A stretch of 64,000 nucleotides of DNA from Lepidostoma basale (GCA_022606425.2 JAHDVF020000001.1:620001-684000); one strand, 5' to 3'. Positions 42,961 through 54,899 are shown, counted from the stretch's first letter. Made by a program: numbers and translations. The notes: a model not told the origin generated them from the letters alone.

Positions 42961-43394
42961 AACTAAACTAATTTGATGATAAATCAAACTTACTCTTAGA
43001 AACCCCGCTAGTATGTAGTACCTATACGGTGCGAAGGTAGGTACGATTAGTAACTCGTTAGGAAATAAATTACTTCGCACTGAACTATAAATTATTACGA
43101 GATTTTTTCTAACAGGCAAGACTGGTTTACAGGTTTTTACAGTTATCTACGACATTACTTGCCGCTTTTTTCTAAGCATTCTAACGAAGACTACATAAAT
43201 ATAACACTAATAATATGATGTAACTACAAAAAAAAAGAAATTTGGTTTTGGTAAATGTGCGTTTTGTAACACCTAGTAATATTAAAAAAAAAATTAAATG
43301 CAAAATGTGTAAAAGTATGTGAAACGTGTTTAGGAGTGTGGTGAAAATACAGTGATTTTCAAAATTTATTGATATGTGAATCCACAATACAAAG

Positions 43395-43490
43395 TGACGG
43401 ATGCGTAAGAGACAAGACAGGGACGATTGGAGAAAAATGGAAGAGGTCTATATCCAGCATTGGAGGGAAGAAGGCTGAAGAAGATTAAGA
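43395..43490 (+). pseudogene. RT C-terminal scrap with AAG tail
   Basis: 'gacaagacagggacgattgg' and 'gaagaggtctatatccagca' match the last 30 codons of the 28.8-kb family (DRDEWKKLEEAYIQ). Confidence 0.6.
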
Positions 43491-43509
43491 AGATAATTTT
43501 AAAAAATAC

Positions 43510-43654
43510 ATTTTGTTTTATCGAGCCAACCGGTTTCGCAGCCGCCTGAGTTTCGTCAGAGTTACGAAAACAAGCTTAAACAAACAATTAGTGTTTGTAA
43601 CCCTGACGAAGCTCCTACGGGAGCGAAACCGATTGGTTCGATGAAACAAAATAA
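43510..43654. repeat. Fold-back element carrying two hammerhead-like cores
   Basis: The left arm (attttgttttatcgagccaa) is the inverse of the right (ttggttcgatgaaacaaaat). Each arm holds CTGACGA...GAAACCG, one per strand. Confidence 0.72.
43599..43638 (+). ncRNA. Hammerhead-ribozyme-like motif, good candidate
   Basis: Stem I is AACC (43599-43602) with GGTT (43635-43638). Between them are CTGACGA (43603-43609), one extra A, stem II GCTCC/GGAGC with loop TACG, and GAAAC (43625-43629). CG follows, then ATT as the putative NUH cleavage triplet, where the minus-strand partner keeps GTT. The order matches a type I hammerhead with minimal stem III. The extra A before stem II departs from the consensus. 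Confidence 0.5.
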
Positions 43655-43689
43655 AGTGGTGTAAAAACTAGGTAAGAGCGTTTTAATTT

Positions 43690-44081
43690 TTTATTTATAT
43701 CTGTGTATGATAGAGTGTCGAATGAAAATATAAGAAGTGAATGCGGTGCGAATGATGGTGTTATGAACAAAATAATGAAAAGATCATTAAGATGGTTTGG
43801 ACATATGGAGAGAATGAATGAAGAAAGAATGGTAAAAAAATTATTTGTTAACGATGTAAATGGAACCAGAAATAGAGGAAGACCGAGGAAAACGTGGCAC
43901 GATAAAATAAATCAAATATTGAATGTCAGCCACGTGAGGAGTCAGAGAAATTGACGCGCGTGCATGACACGATGTATGAATGTTGAGGAAGCGAGAGAAA
44001 TATGTCAGGAAAGAAAAGTGTGGCAGTGCATTATTTCTGCCTACCCTTTCGGGGAGACGGCGTGATGGTTAGTTAGTTTAT
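43690..44081 (+). mobile_element. TTAG-family retroposon 3' end
   Basis: VYDRVSNENIRSECGANDG, SLRWFGHMERMNEERMVKK, VNDVNGTRNRGRPRKTWHDK, a stop at about 43954, then the non-coding remainder and GTGATGG with TTAG units at 44070-44080. It is nearly identical to 6.1-6.5 kb. Confidence 0.8.
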
Positions 44082-44089
44082 GTATATCT

Positions 44090-45600
44090 GTTTATTTCAT
44101 AAAAAATCGTAATTATGGATTTAAAAGAAATAGAAAAAATATGTTTTAATTTGAATTTTATGCATTGGTTAATTATCGAACATAGTATACTTTTTTTAAA
44201 TTTATGAATTAATCACAGTTCACTTATCCGATCCAGACGTGGCGCCTTCCTATTTTATAATAGATGCTATCTGTGTATAATCTTTCTATATCAATATGCA
44301 TAAGCATACATAGGTATTAATGTGCATACATAGTGAGCTTGTTAGTTTCGTAAATATACATGTCAATGTGCGAAAGATGATTACAGCTTGTATGTAGTAC
44401 AAACACGAATAATTATCGTTATAAACTAGTTAAAACTCCATTTATAACATTCGAAAATAGTTTTACAATCGTATTTTCGCGAGTTTTAAATTCAGGGCAC
44501 AAACCACCAATAAACATTAAGAAAATATGTGGGGTACACAAGAAAGTTAAATATTTATTACATACATTTCAAAATTAAAACTCAACACAATTCTAACGAA
44601 AATGATTAATAATACTTTAAAATAATTCGATTATCATGAAAAAATATGTTCCTAATTGAATTAAAATTAATATTAAAAATAATAAAGTGTTTCTATTAGC
44701 CACAAATGTTACTGATTTAGCGGGGATTCAAATCAAATTCGAATCGTATGCAATTTTGTACTGATGCAAACATACTACGAGTATAAATAGCACTTGTCCG
44801 AGTGCCGAGGGCTACGGGTTTGAGTCCAGCCACTGAGAAATAATTTTCGCTTCAAAGAAATATATAATGAAAACGAGATCACTTTATCGGTTTTACAGTG
44901 ATTTTTTAAAATCTATATATCATATAAAAATAAATAAATATTTGTTACTAATATGTTTCGCCTTGCGAGGGCATTCTCAAACTCTGTTTGTAGGCGAAAC
45001 AATTTTTAAAAAAATATTTATATATTTTTTAAACATAAATAAACAAAAATTTGTAAACCTATAAATCATTAGTGTTTTTATTATATATTTTATAATGGAG
45101 TTTTAAAAAAATATAAAAATATAAACCACGACCATTAATGAGATTTTTTCAATTTTATTTTAGTTTTTTGTCATTATAATAAAATAATTGATTGAAAATA
45201 AAGTTTAAAAAAAACTTCCACGTTAAATCTTCATATTAAAAAATAGCTAGTACAAGTTTTTTTAATTTCTATTATATGTATACATTATTTAAATACACCA
45301 CAATAATTTCCATCAATTTAATTTAAGAAAAATAAATTTCCCAATTATTTCCACTCACCTTTTTTAAATGTGTAAGAAATCATCAGTTTAACTTATAATA
45401 TAATAAATTAATATTTAAAAAAATCGTTACATTTTTGGTTCACTCAGCATTTTTTTTTATAAAATGTTCAAATAGTAAAGTGTGATATTTAAATTAATAT
45501 TTTTTTAAAGTGCATTAAAATTTGGTAAATGAAACATTATTGTTCGATAAAAAAATCTGTTAATGAAAACTATTTGCGAAATACGATTCGTTATATGAGT
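44090..45600. other. AT-rich spacer with small scraps
   Basis: Contains a tRNA-like B-box scrap at 44795-44845 (ggtttgagtcc) and the broken palindrome copy at 44956-45001. Otherwise no supported feature. Confidence 0.45.
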
Positions 45601-45631
45601 CTAAAAAAATGATCGTATAGTGCCTGAAGTA

Positions 45632-45817
45632 TCAATCGCGGGACCGCTGGAGCCAAACTAACTTAGCAGCCGGAAAGTTTGAATGGAAATTCATGAAAAA
45701 ATAGGCTGTATAGAGCAACTGGTTCTCCGGTGCTGGAGGCGCCTGGTACGCGGGGGCGGGCGCCGGCAACTGCAGAATGCTGAAAGCTCGATCGATAATA
45801 CAGGAAACTACCCACAC
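45632..45817 (-). other. GC-rich patch with exon-like open frame
   Basis: In very AT-rich DNA, 45715-45785 is about 65% GC. After a CTGCAG acceptor-like site it reads LPAPAPAYQAPPAPENQL on the minus strand. No donor site follows at a sensible point. It could be an exon fragment, an upstream non-coding exon, or chance. I do not recognise a family. Confidence 0.25.
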
Positions 45818-46067
45818 AGCACGGTGCTAAGGAATACTTTGATTAATTAGATTTTATTACGGGGGATTGCTGCATTGTATTTCAATGAGCCTCATTAAAC
45901 ACGGATTTAATCGAATTGAAATTACCTGCGTTAAAGGTTTATTTGCAATCAAAGATAGACGTTTCGCAAAATAATGTCAAAAACATAATAATTAATACGA
46001 ATGAAAACGTCAGTTTTCTAGAAGTTTTATTATATTTTATGGGAATGACATGTTTGGCCCTTCTAAT

Positions 46068-46712
46068 TATTAAGGAAGTATGTTAACAAAGGATGGGAGG
46101 GTGGAGAAGGATATTGAAATAAGGGTTGGGGCAGGCAACAGAATAAATGGTGCACTTAAAGTTGTCATCGCAAACAAAAGCCTATCCAAAAAAGCCAAGA
46201 TGGCAGTGCACAAAGGTGTTCTTGTGCCGACCCTTATGTATGGAAGTGAAGCATGGAACTGGCAAAAGAAGGATGAAAGTAGAATAAATGCAGTAGAAAT
46301 GAGATCTCTAAGACAAATGTGTGGCAAATCTGTATATGATAGAGTGACAAATGCAAGTATAAGAAGTGAATGTGGTGCGAATGAAAGGGTTATGAACAAA
46401 ATAAGGAAAGGGTCATTAAGATGGTTTGGACACATGGAAAGAATGAGTGAAGACAGAATGGTAAAGAAGGTATATGTAAACGGCGTGAACGGAACTAGAA
46501 ATCGAGGAAGGCCGAGGAAAACGTGGCACGATCAAATCAATCAAATATTGAATGTCTGTCACGTGAAGGGGTCGGAGAAATCGACGTGCGTGCATGACAA
46601 GATGTATGAATGTAGAGGAAGCGAGAGAAGTATGTCAGGACAGAACAGTGTGGCGTTCCATTCTTTTTGCCTACCCCTCCGGGGAGACGGCGTGATAGTA
46701 AGTTAGTTAGTT
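46068..46712 (+). mobile_element. TTAG-family retroposon, longest open copy (208 codons)
   Basis: The frame opens MLTKDGRVEKDIEIRVGAGN and continues INGALKVVIANKSLSKKAKM, VLVPTLMYGSEAWNWQKKDE, INAVEMRSLRQMCGKSVYDR, GSLRWFGHMERMSEDRMVKK and RNRGRPRKTWHDQINQILN. A +1 shift near 46565 changes the last 40 residues. It ends GTGATAG and TTAG repeats at 46691-46710. It is the best template for the family's C-terminus here. It lacks the endonuclease and RT catalytic parts. Confidence 0.85.
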
Positions 46713-46719
46713 AAAGGCA

Positions 46720-47250
46720 TTATTAGATGTGCATTCGCATTAATTATTTAATATGGAGTTTTACATCATTGTTCAAGAAACAATTAATCAAAAACATAAA
46801 TCTGGTTGTACGAAAAGACATATCTATCAGTGACGGTACTCCCATAGAAGCCCAGAAGCCCGAAACTGGCAGAACGCAGGCTTCATAGACTTTTCGTTTC
46901 AGGTTGATCGGTATTTTCCGTTATTAAGGGTAATCTTTATGAAATGTTTATTGGTAAGACAATTTTTTTCTATATGTTTTTATTATACATAAATGATACA
47001 AAAAGTATTGATATTAAGTGACATTTTTAAAATATATATTATATACATATTTAAACATTTTTATTTACGTTTCTCTTACTCTCCATATGAAGAAATAACC
47101 TTTTTTTAAGGAGAGGAGTATCTGGAGGATTTTTCTTAAATGACACTAAATTTATGTCTTAAATGTCACTAAAAATTATGTTATCAAAGATTCCAGTTCA
47201 TTAAGTTTTAAAGTCTTTGGTGAATAAATTAATAAATAAAAAAGTAATAA
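46720..47250. other. AT-rich spacer
   Basis: No supported feature. Confidence 0.45.
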
Positions 47251-47254
47251 ACCT

Positions 47255-47753
47255 ACTTAGGAAATTAAAAATAACTTTGTTTAATCCACTAATTATTAAA
47301 ATATAATAATATTTAAAAACACGACATGTTTCGAAATAATTAATAATCGGATTCCTCCTTTTACTCCTTTCTCCTTGAATAATTTGTCTACATTTAATCC
47401 CCCAAGCTCCCTTTCTCAATAAAATGCAAATTAATTAGTCTTTTCAAATGTATGTTTTTTCTAAATTACATTTTTTATATTATCATCATGTGTTATTATT
47501 ATTTAATATTATTTATTAGTTCTTCTTGTTAAAAAATAATTATTAGTACTTATAACAAATAGCCCAGGTTAATTTTTAAATTTGTATTATTGTATCGAAT
47601 TTTAAATGCGTTTTTATATTAGTCTTTCTTTGTTTAGTTTTTATTATATGTTTACACCTGAAGATGGAGGTATCCTCCGAAACATGTCTTGTTTTTTAAT
47701 GTTTTTTTTTAATAATTAGTGGATTAAACAAAGTTATTTTTAATTTCCTAAGT
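47255..47753. repeat. Fold-back element with hammerhead-like core
   Basis: Left arm 47255-47345 (acttaggaaattaaaaataa...) and right arm 47676-47753 are inverted copies of about 80 bases, enclosing a 330-base AT-rich spacer. Both arms reach GAAACATGTC. Only the right arm keeps the full CTGAAGA core. The layout fits a terminal repeat of a Penelope-like element joined to an inverted, truncated copy. Confidence 0.72.
47654..47692 (+). ncRNA. Hammerhead-ribozyme-like motif, best candidate
   Basis: ACAC (47654-47657), CTGAAGA (47658-47664), one extra T, stem II GGAGG/CCTCC with loop TAT (47666-47678), GAAAC (47679-47683), AT, then GTC (47686-47688). The next bases TTGT pair with ACAC except at the first position. 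The sister copy at 47330-47345 has GTGT, which pairs perfectly. Stem III would be minimal, as in hammerheads of Penelope-like elements. The extra base before stem II is the main doubt. Confidence 0.5.
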
Positions 47754-47759
47754 ATATTA

Positions 47760-48160
47760 CTATGGAATTTCACAGTGTTAATGTCTTAGCGTTCAATAAG
47801 TTAAATAAAAAGTACTACATTGACTCGTAATTTCATATAGTAAATATTTAAAGTTGTTTGTTGTAATTTCCGACGATTATTCCGCGACTTTCGCATCACC
47901 AAGTATCCATCACATTGTGTAGACCTATAGAGTAGTGCTGTGCCGTGCTGGCTGGCAGCCGCCTACATGCCGTTACCGCTGCCTACCTACTCCTTCCTAC
48001 TTGTGACGTCGCATCTTCTATTTACGATTTCATATCACGGAATGAGACGGTATTATTAGTTAGGTACTCCAAAATATGCGTGCCCTATATTATATTTATA
48101 GGAGGGCATCGATTTCCTTAATGAACTGGGTGAGTAGGCACTAATATATCTTCTTTATTT
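47760..48160. other. Spacer
   Basis: Includes a modestly GC-rich stretch (47930-48010) with no coding signal. Confidence 0.4.
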
Positions 48161-48164
48161 TTCT

Positions 48165-48745
48165 TCTATAAGAATACAAGTATCTCGGCCACAACATCTT
48201 ACTTTCCAGAGATAATCAGACTGCTGAGCTTCAGAGGAGAATCGGTCTTGGGTGGGCGCTATATAGCAATCTGAAGAAGTTCTTAGTAAGATTCCCCAAT
48301 GTCTGAAACGCAAAATGTATGATCAATGCGTACTTCCAGTACTGACATATGGAGCAGAAACGCTAACCCTCACCATGTCGACCATAAGGAGACTCCGTGT
48401 AGCACAGAGGAAACACGAAAGAGCCATGCTACACGTAAGACTTTCAGACCGGATAAGAAATACTGAAATACGGTCGGGAGTAACAGATGTCGTCGCAAGG
48501 GTAGCGAAGCTTAAATGGTCATTTGTGGGACATGTTGCCAGATTGGTAGATAATAGATGCACCAGAAAGATGGTAGAGTGGAGACCCCGCGATGACAAAA
48601 GAAACAGAGGGAGACCCCCCACACGATGGTCCGATGACATTAGAAGAATTGCTGGCGATTGGATGCAAAAGGCACAAGACAGGGATACGTGGAGAAGTAT
48701 GGGGGAGGCCTATGTCCAGCAGTGGACGACAACGACAGTCTAAGT
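48165..48745 (+). pseudogene. Endonuclease/RT retroposon 3' end
   Basis: Starts at the YKYLGHN-type strand block, frameshifts near 48300, then is open for 142 codons: MYDQCVLPVLTYGAETLTL, RAMLHVRLSDRIRNTEIR, LKWSFVGHVARLVDN, RGRPPTRWSDDIRRIAG and MGEAYVQQWTTT. It is truncated at 5'. Confidence 0.8.
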
Positions 48746-48969
48746 AAGTATTTTTCTTCTAGTACCGTCTCAGGTCTCCGCAACGTTGCCAATCTGCGCT
48801 ACTTGGAACAGGTTCTATACTCTCCTCATTTCTATCCAATCCCTTATTTTCCGCAGCCAGGATAACTGCCTTCTACCAACTCCCCACCGTCCCTCGGTAA
48901 GATATACGGTAGGAATAGATTCCTACCGTATAGTAGGAATCTATTCCTCCACCGCGGTAGACCGCGATC

Positions 48970-49390
48970 CTGTTCTTTCCTGACATACTTCTCTCGCTCA
49001 ATCAAGATTCACACATCGTGGAGTGTTTAGGAATGTTCATAGATTTATCCGACTCTTCACGTGGCCGACATTTAATATTTGACTGATTTGATCGTGCCAC
49101 GTTTTCTTACTTTATTTCTGGTTCCGTTTGCATCGTTCACGTGTCATTTATTCTTTCTTCATTCATTATTTCCATGTGTCCAAACCATCATAAGGCCCCT
49201 TCCATTGTTTTGTTCTGAACACTTTCAATCGTACTGCATTCCCTTTTTTTTATTTCACACTTGACACAAAATAATATTCAGATTAAACATACGAGTATTA
49301 TACATTCGTCTAAGAGATTTTACTTCTACTGCATTTATTCCATGTTAGTCTTTATTTTCCTAGTTCCATGCTTCACCTAAAGGTAGGTGC
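48970..49390 (-). mobile_element. TTAG-family retroposon, tail lost
   Basis: The minus strand keeps 'gtcggccacgtgaagagtcg', 'cacgatcaaatcagtcaaat', 'tttggacacatgg' and 'agaaatgagatc'-type landmarks with many indels. Confidence 0.65.
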
Positions 49391-49439
49391 GCTATTGGCA
49401 TTTAACGACCCGTAAAAACATGCAGCAACTGTTAATCTT

Positions 49440-49720
49440 TTAGGCTTTATAACTTCTTCTTCTTCTTCCTTGCTATCCATATCTGTCCTTTCTAGGATTG
49501 CTCTTCCTGTTTTGTTGATTCTCAGCTGCCCTTCCATGTTTTACGAGGACTAGTCCCTTGAGGATGATTATCAAGCAAAATATAGCGGAGCCTTGTGGTG
49601 TCCATTATTTGGATATGATCGTACCAGTCCCTCCTTGGCTTGCTACTTCATCTTAGCTTGACATTTTTCTTTTATTATATTGTTCCTCGTGCGATAAAGT
49701 TTTGCCTGCTATCATCCTCA
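49440..49720 (-). pseudogene. Endonuclease/RT retroposon 3' end, degenerate
   Basis: The minus strand resembles the 15.3-kb copy (GGACTGGTACGATCATATCC, GACACCACAAGGC, CGTAAAACATGGAAGGGCAG) with an AAG tail at 49450. Confidence 0.55.
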
Positions 49721-50780
49721 GTGTCATCATTTTGGAAATGATCATGATTATGCACGTCATTGCTTCAACGCCAGATGTAATTATTGGTCTTAAACACATT
49801 TTATAAAATATCATCCTACTCTTAATGGCTAAATGGAAACCGAATAAATGAATTGAAATTCAGGAGTACTCGTATACAAAGGAATGAAATAAAAATCACA
49901 TCTGTCGATAGCACTGATGAATCTATTAAACATAAAAAATTCTATGTATAACAGAAATTTTATTTGTGTACTCGTATATTAATAATATTGAAAAAAAGCT
50001 TTTCAAAGAGGTTGTAATTTATTAAAGTTTACATTTGAAAATGTATGAATCAATCGAATGATTTAAAAAATGTGATTTTTAAAAGTCTTTTGTATATTTA
50101 AATGAATTGTTGCCAACTAAAATAATATTTTAGGGCTTATTATTTTATTTTTTATAAAAAAAAACTGTATTCTCGAAAACTATTAGTTACTGTGTATAAA
50201 TGAAAACATAAACTCTGAAAAAATTGAATTTTTCGATAATTATATAATAACATTTCTCATTTACAGAATACATTAGAATATAAATATTTTAAATACAATA
50301 TATATAAATCAAAAGATAAAAATAGCATTTAATTGTGGTCGCACAAATTGTTTAAATGCATTCTCGTTTGTAATTGTTTCTAACCACAGATTATGTTGTT
50401 GAATTAAGATTAATAACCAACCAGAAAAATACGTAAACAAATAAATTTATAGCTTTTAAATACATATGTTTTACCATATCTAATATCGACTCCATTTGAA
50501 TGAGGATATTGTTAATTGAGGCCAAATTTTATTGAGGTTTGCTTCATCAAACAAAAGCAATAAAATTTTTAGAAAACAAACGAATTTCTAGTTCAAACAA
50601 AATATTCTATTTATTTACCACTTTAATTATCATTTATTTACCAATGAATTTCTATATTCTATTTATTAATGTTGTTTACTTGGTATTAAATAAGCATTAC
50701 ATTGTGATCAGATCATTTCGATTTATTTTTTCCCAGATATCTATGAAATCAAAAGGAATCTTGACCTTAAAGTACTGATT
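49721..50780. other. AT-rich spacer
   Basis: Open frames here are AT-biased with no family signal. Confidence 0.45.
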
Positions 50781-50785
50781 AACTA

Positions 50786-51055
50786 TAAAACATTGGCGAA
50801 ATCTCAAGTTTCAACGCTTACGGTGGGCTGGCCATGTGGAAAGTATACCAAAGGACAGAGCACCGAAGATCATGTCCAGATGAGTGCCGTGCGAAATGAT
50901 ACCAAGAAAAAAGTTGGACGGACTGCGTGGAAGAGGACTGGGAGAAACTGGAAAGACCTGAATAAAAGAGATGGATTCCAAATACAAGAGTCAGTGGAGG
51001 ACTGTTGTGGAAGAAGCCAAATCCCACACCACGATTAAGCACTAAGAAGAAGATC
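50786..51055 (+). pseudogene. Endonuclease/RT retroposon 3' end
   Basis: In frame 50790-50880 it reads RNLKFQRLRWAGHVESIPKD, and later GRNWKDLNKRDGFQIQE, ending with an AAG tail. Related to 210-462. Confidence 0.6.
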
Positions 51056-51169
51056 TTTGTGAAACATAACGCTGAAAATGTTGTAAGAATTTACCATTTA
51101 TACGTAATTCATCTTTGGATAGAAGTTGTGAGTAAGTTTATATTTTGTTACTAATCTTAGTCAGCTTGT

Positions 51170-51545
51170 CTCCTTCCACTGCTGGACGTTAGCCTCTTCA
51201 CCCTCACGCCATCTCTCTCCGTCTCTCGCCAGTGTTTTCCAAGCTCTTCCCGCCGTCCGCACAATATCATAGCTCTACCTGGTTGGTTGTCTCCCGATAC
51301 TTCTTTGACTCAACCCATCCCGTCGACACACATGAACAGCCCAGTTTATCCTTGCAATGCATATCTCTACATCGGTGATCCTAGTGCGTCTTCTAATCTC
51401 CACGTTGGGTATATGGTCTCTACGCGAGATACCCAACATGGATCTTTCCATGGCCCGTTGTGCAACTTTGATTTTGTGCATTGCTTCTTTAGTTAACGTC
51501 CATGGCTCGCATCAATAGGTCATCACTGGTCCAGCAATTTTGTTT
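51170..51545 (-). pseudogene. Endonuclease/RT retroposon fragment
   Basis: The minus strand encodes MHKIKVAQRAMERSMLGISR, RDHIPNVEIRRRTRITDVE and a frame-broken W.VHVCRRD block. Same family as 0.7-1.5 kb (RAMLGITLRDR, GHICRR). Confidence 0.7.
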
Positions 51546-52384
51546 TTAAATTTTGTGGCATGTGCGACTTGAAGATGTTGCCCAGCCTTCCAATTGCAGA
51601 CCAGCCGAGCCGTATTTTCCTATCAATCTCCTTGACCTTTGACCCCTTTTCCAAAAGCCAACAGATGACCAAGGTACAAATATTCATCTACCACTTTTAC
51701 ATTTTTATTATGGATTTTTTTGGTACTAATACAAATTTTTAATTCGTAAAAAATATTTTTCATACGCATTCAGCCTGACTGCTCCATTAATAATATTTAT
51801 GCAAGTATGTTAATACGAGCGTTTGTTCAGCTGATTGGGCATTCATTGGTGACACAAATTTAATATTTTTGGTACATGCGTTCCAAATTTATATTTGAGC
51901 AGATGGTGATCCAAAATATTATTAATTCAGCTAGACTTCTCAGACGCGTAATCTTTGTGTCACATGGCATTGGACCAAGTACTTCTTCTTTACGATTACA
52001 ATCATGAGGATTGGTCTGCAACAAGCTAACTAAGTACAAAAATGTCGAAATACACGTCAAGTTGCCTAATACAGAATCTAGATTACTTACTCTGTGACAT
52101 ATTGTCTTGACTTTTGTTAACTTTCAAATTTTTCATCTTCTTCTCTTCTTGTTTTAAATGCAGGCCCTGTGACATGCTTTTAAAGAGGGATTTTTTGTGG
52201 TCTGCCCGGGGGTCGTCTACCTTGGGGTTGGCCGTGCAACACAATAAGAGGGAGTTATGATAGATCCATTCTTCTCACGTGTGCATACCATTATCTTATC
52301 CTTTGCCACTCCCACCTCACAACATTTTCGACCTCGCACATTTCTCTTTTCCTTGAATTCGTTATTCAATGCCAAATATGTTCG

Positions 52385-52590
52385 TTAGTGTCTTCATTAA
52401 TGAAAGTACGTTCAGAAGGCAAATACTCTTAATTCCGTCTTCTTAATATCAAACTATCTCTCATGCGTTTCTGGTAGTATACTATACACAATATATTATT
52501 TTACCAAATAGATTTTCTCAATAGATGCCTTAAAAATTAAGTTTGTAATGTCTATTGATGAAATGAAATAATCTGATAAACTGATACTCT
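52385..52590 (+). mobile_element. Jockey-like LINE 3' UTR copy
   Basis: 'gaaagtacgttcagaaggca', 'tctcatgcgtttctggtagt' and a diverged 'gatgaaatgaaataatctga' tail match 53.87-54.07 kb. Confidence 0.65.
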
Positions 52591-52959
52591 CAGGGCGTTT
52601 TTTTGGAATTGTGGTATCCGCCCTACATACATTCAATCACATATGACATGAACGGATGCTTTTAAAATTATTTATATAAAAAGTAAAAATATTTTTTCTT
52701 TCAGCTTTTATACATTTTTTTAAAATTGAATCCCAGTTTAAGATTGCAAGTATTTTTAATTATTTTTAATAACACTTTCTTTCACATTTTTTAAATATAT
52801 TATATCAACACGAGTATTTTCTACTCTATGTTTTTAGATTTCTTATCTTTTATATTATTTATTAGATTTCTTTTATAATATTTTTATATAATACTTTTAT
52901 TAGATTTCATATTTTTTATAAGTATTTGATTCTTCATTAATAAAAACGTATTAGATTTA

Positions 52960-53225
52960 TATATTTAACTAACTAACTAACCATCACGCCGTCTCTCCGG
53001 AGGGGTAGGCAGAAATATTGAAAGCCACACTGTTCTGTCCTGACATACTTCTCTCGATTCCTCTACATTCATACATCTTGTCATGCAAGCATATACTTGC
53101 ATTTGACACTTTATCATATACAGATTTGTCACACATTCGTCTTAGAGATCTCATTTCTACTGTATTTATTCTACTTTCATCCTTCTTTTACCAGTTCCAT
53201 GCTTTACTTCCAGGGTCGGCACAAG
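52960..53225 (-). mobile_element. TTAG-family retroposon fragment
   Basis: The 3' end (aactaactaaccatcacgcc) is at 52970. The body runs to about 53090 and then skips to the 'gatctcatttctactgtatt' block. Confidence 0.72.
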
Positions 53226-53663
53226 AACACCATTATATATTTTTTACCCTAATACCTTAAGTGAACGTGTTTTAAATAATAAATAATTACGTAATGTTAG
53301 CTTCAAGTATGTAAGGTGTACTGGTAACAGTGGCGTAATGTTTGTCAATCATCGGGTCGCGTAAATACTCGTACTTGTACAAAGTCCATTCTTGGACAGC
53401 GCTTACATCAGATGAACTAATCTCGGTCCCTTTTCGCTTATTCTGAAGTAATTGGAATATTTACCCGCAATCAGAAGCAAACGTGGAAACTTTAAATGAA
53501 CTGTAAATGTAACGTATTATATATGTTAAGTAATGGTGCAATTTATTATGTCTCGCCTGTGTGATACGCATACTGAAGTTACAAGAACGTTTACGTATAT
53601 ATTTAAAGTGATGCGACATCGAAAAGGTGAGTCATCAACATAATTAAAATAATATATTCTTAC

Positions 53664-54150
53664 TTACTAACCATCACACAGTCTCTTCAAAGGGCTAAGC
53701 AGAAACAATGGACACCCACATTTGTCCCCGATAGATATCTCCGACAGCGACAGCACAGATTGTTTTGCCTACCGGCCGCCAGAACCAATCTGCCTCTGAT
53801 GACACCGGTGGGAACAGCACTTAGTCTGCTGAACGCGGTCTCCTCGGAGATCGACGTCTTTCATGTTTGTGAAAGTACGTTCAGAAGGCAAATACTCTTA
53901 TTCACACTCAATTCTGGAGAGTATCCTGTCTTCCTAATGTTGAACCATCTCTTATGCGTTTCTGGTAGTATACTATACATAATATATTATTTTACCTGTT
54001 CTCAATAGATGCCTTAAAAATAAATTTTGTAATGTCTGTTGATGAAATAAACTGATTTGATTTGATTTGATTGATTGTTCATTCCTGACATACCTACGCA
54101 TTTTCAACATTCATACATTATCCCATGCGCGCACGCCGATTTAGAAGAAG
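53664..54150. mobile_element. TTAG-family copy split by a Jockey-like 3' end
   Basis: A minus-strand TTAG-family 3' end (53670-53718) resumes at 54074 (gttcattcctgacatacc). Between them, 53722-54072 is a plus-strand LINE 3' end encoding FCLPAARTNLPLMTPVGTAL and SSEIDVFHVCES-type sequence with TTTGATTTGA repeats. This dates the LINE insertion after the other. Confidence 0.7.
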
Positions 54151-54209
54151 AAAGAAATATAAGAATAACAAGATCACGTGTTACGATCAAATCAATCAAA
54201 CATTAAATT

Positions 54210-54379
54210 GACGACCTTCGTGGCCGATGGTAAGCGCTTTGACTGCCATCCCGAAGGTCCCGAATTCGATTCCCGTCAATGACAGTGTGATTGTCACACT
54301 GTCTTTGGTCTGGTGCAGAATTCACGTGACAATAAAATGACGATAGATTAGCTACCTATCATATATCTCGAGAATCAAT
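54210..54379 (+). mobile_element. tRNA-derived SINE, copy 9
   Basis: Head gacgaccttcgtggccgatg, a B-box relative AATTCGATTCC, body and a short 3' end. Confidence 0.75.
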
Positions 54380-54454
54380 CACCCTCAACATCGATTTGGC
54401 TCGCGCTGTAATGATGTAAAGAGCGATTCAACAAAATAATAATAATAAAAATAA

Positions 54455-54605
54455 ATGTCGACCACAGAGGGGTCGGAGAAATCGACGAGCGTGCATAACA
54501 CCATGTATGAATGTTGAGGATTCGAGAAAAGCGTGTCAAGAATGAACAATGGCGGTCCACCCTTTCTGGCTACCGCTTCGGGGAGACGGCATGATGGTTA
54601 GTTGG
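54455..54605 (+). mobile_element. TTAG-family 3' end
   Basis: 'aatgtcgaccacagaggggt', 'tgttgaggattcgag' and 'gacggcatgatggttagttg'. Confidence 0.68.
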
Positions 54606-54671
54606 CAAGAGAAAAAAAATACTTATTTTGTAACAACCATTATTTATTATTTATTAATTTGTTGTTGCTTG

Positions 54672-54895
54672 GAAAATGATCAAATCAAATTAAATTAATT
54701 TATTTACTAAAAAGACATTACAAACAGCATAAATGTTAAAGGCATCTATTGAGTACAGGTAACATATTGTAAACATCAACATAATACCAGGAACGCATTA
54801 GAGATGGTTCGACATTAGGAAGACAATATGCTTTCTAAAGTCGAGAGTATTTGTCCCCTGAACGTACTTTCACTAATATGAAAGACGTTCCTTCA
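54672..54895 (-). mobile_element. Jockey-like LINE 3' end
   Basis: Minus-strand copy: 'gaacgtactttcactaatatgaaagacg' landmarks and an 'atcaaatcaaattaaatt' tail at left. Confidence 0.65.
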
Positions 54896-54899
54896 TATT

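Noticed and set aside
46080..46706. A host gene with a 208-codon ORF
   Set aside because: The sequence is the C-terminal part of an RT-type retroposon protein found in many copies here, with the family's 3' tail.
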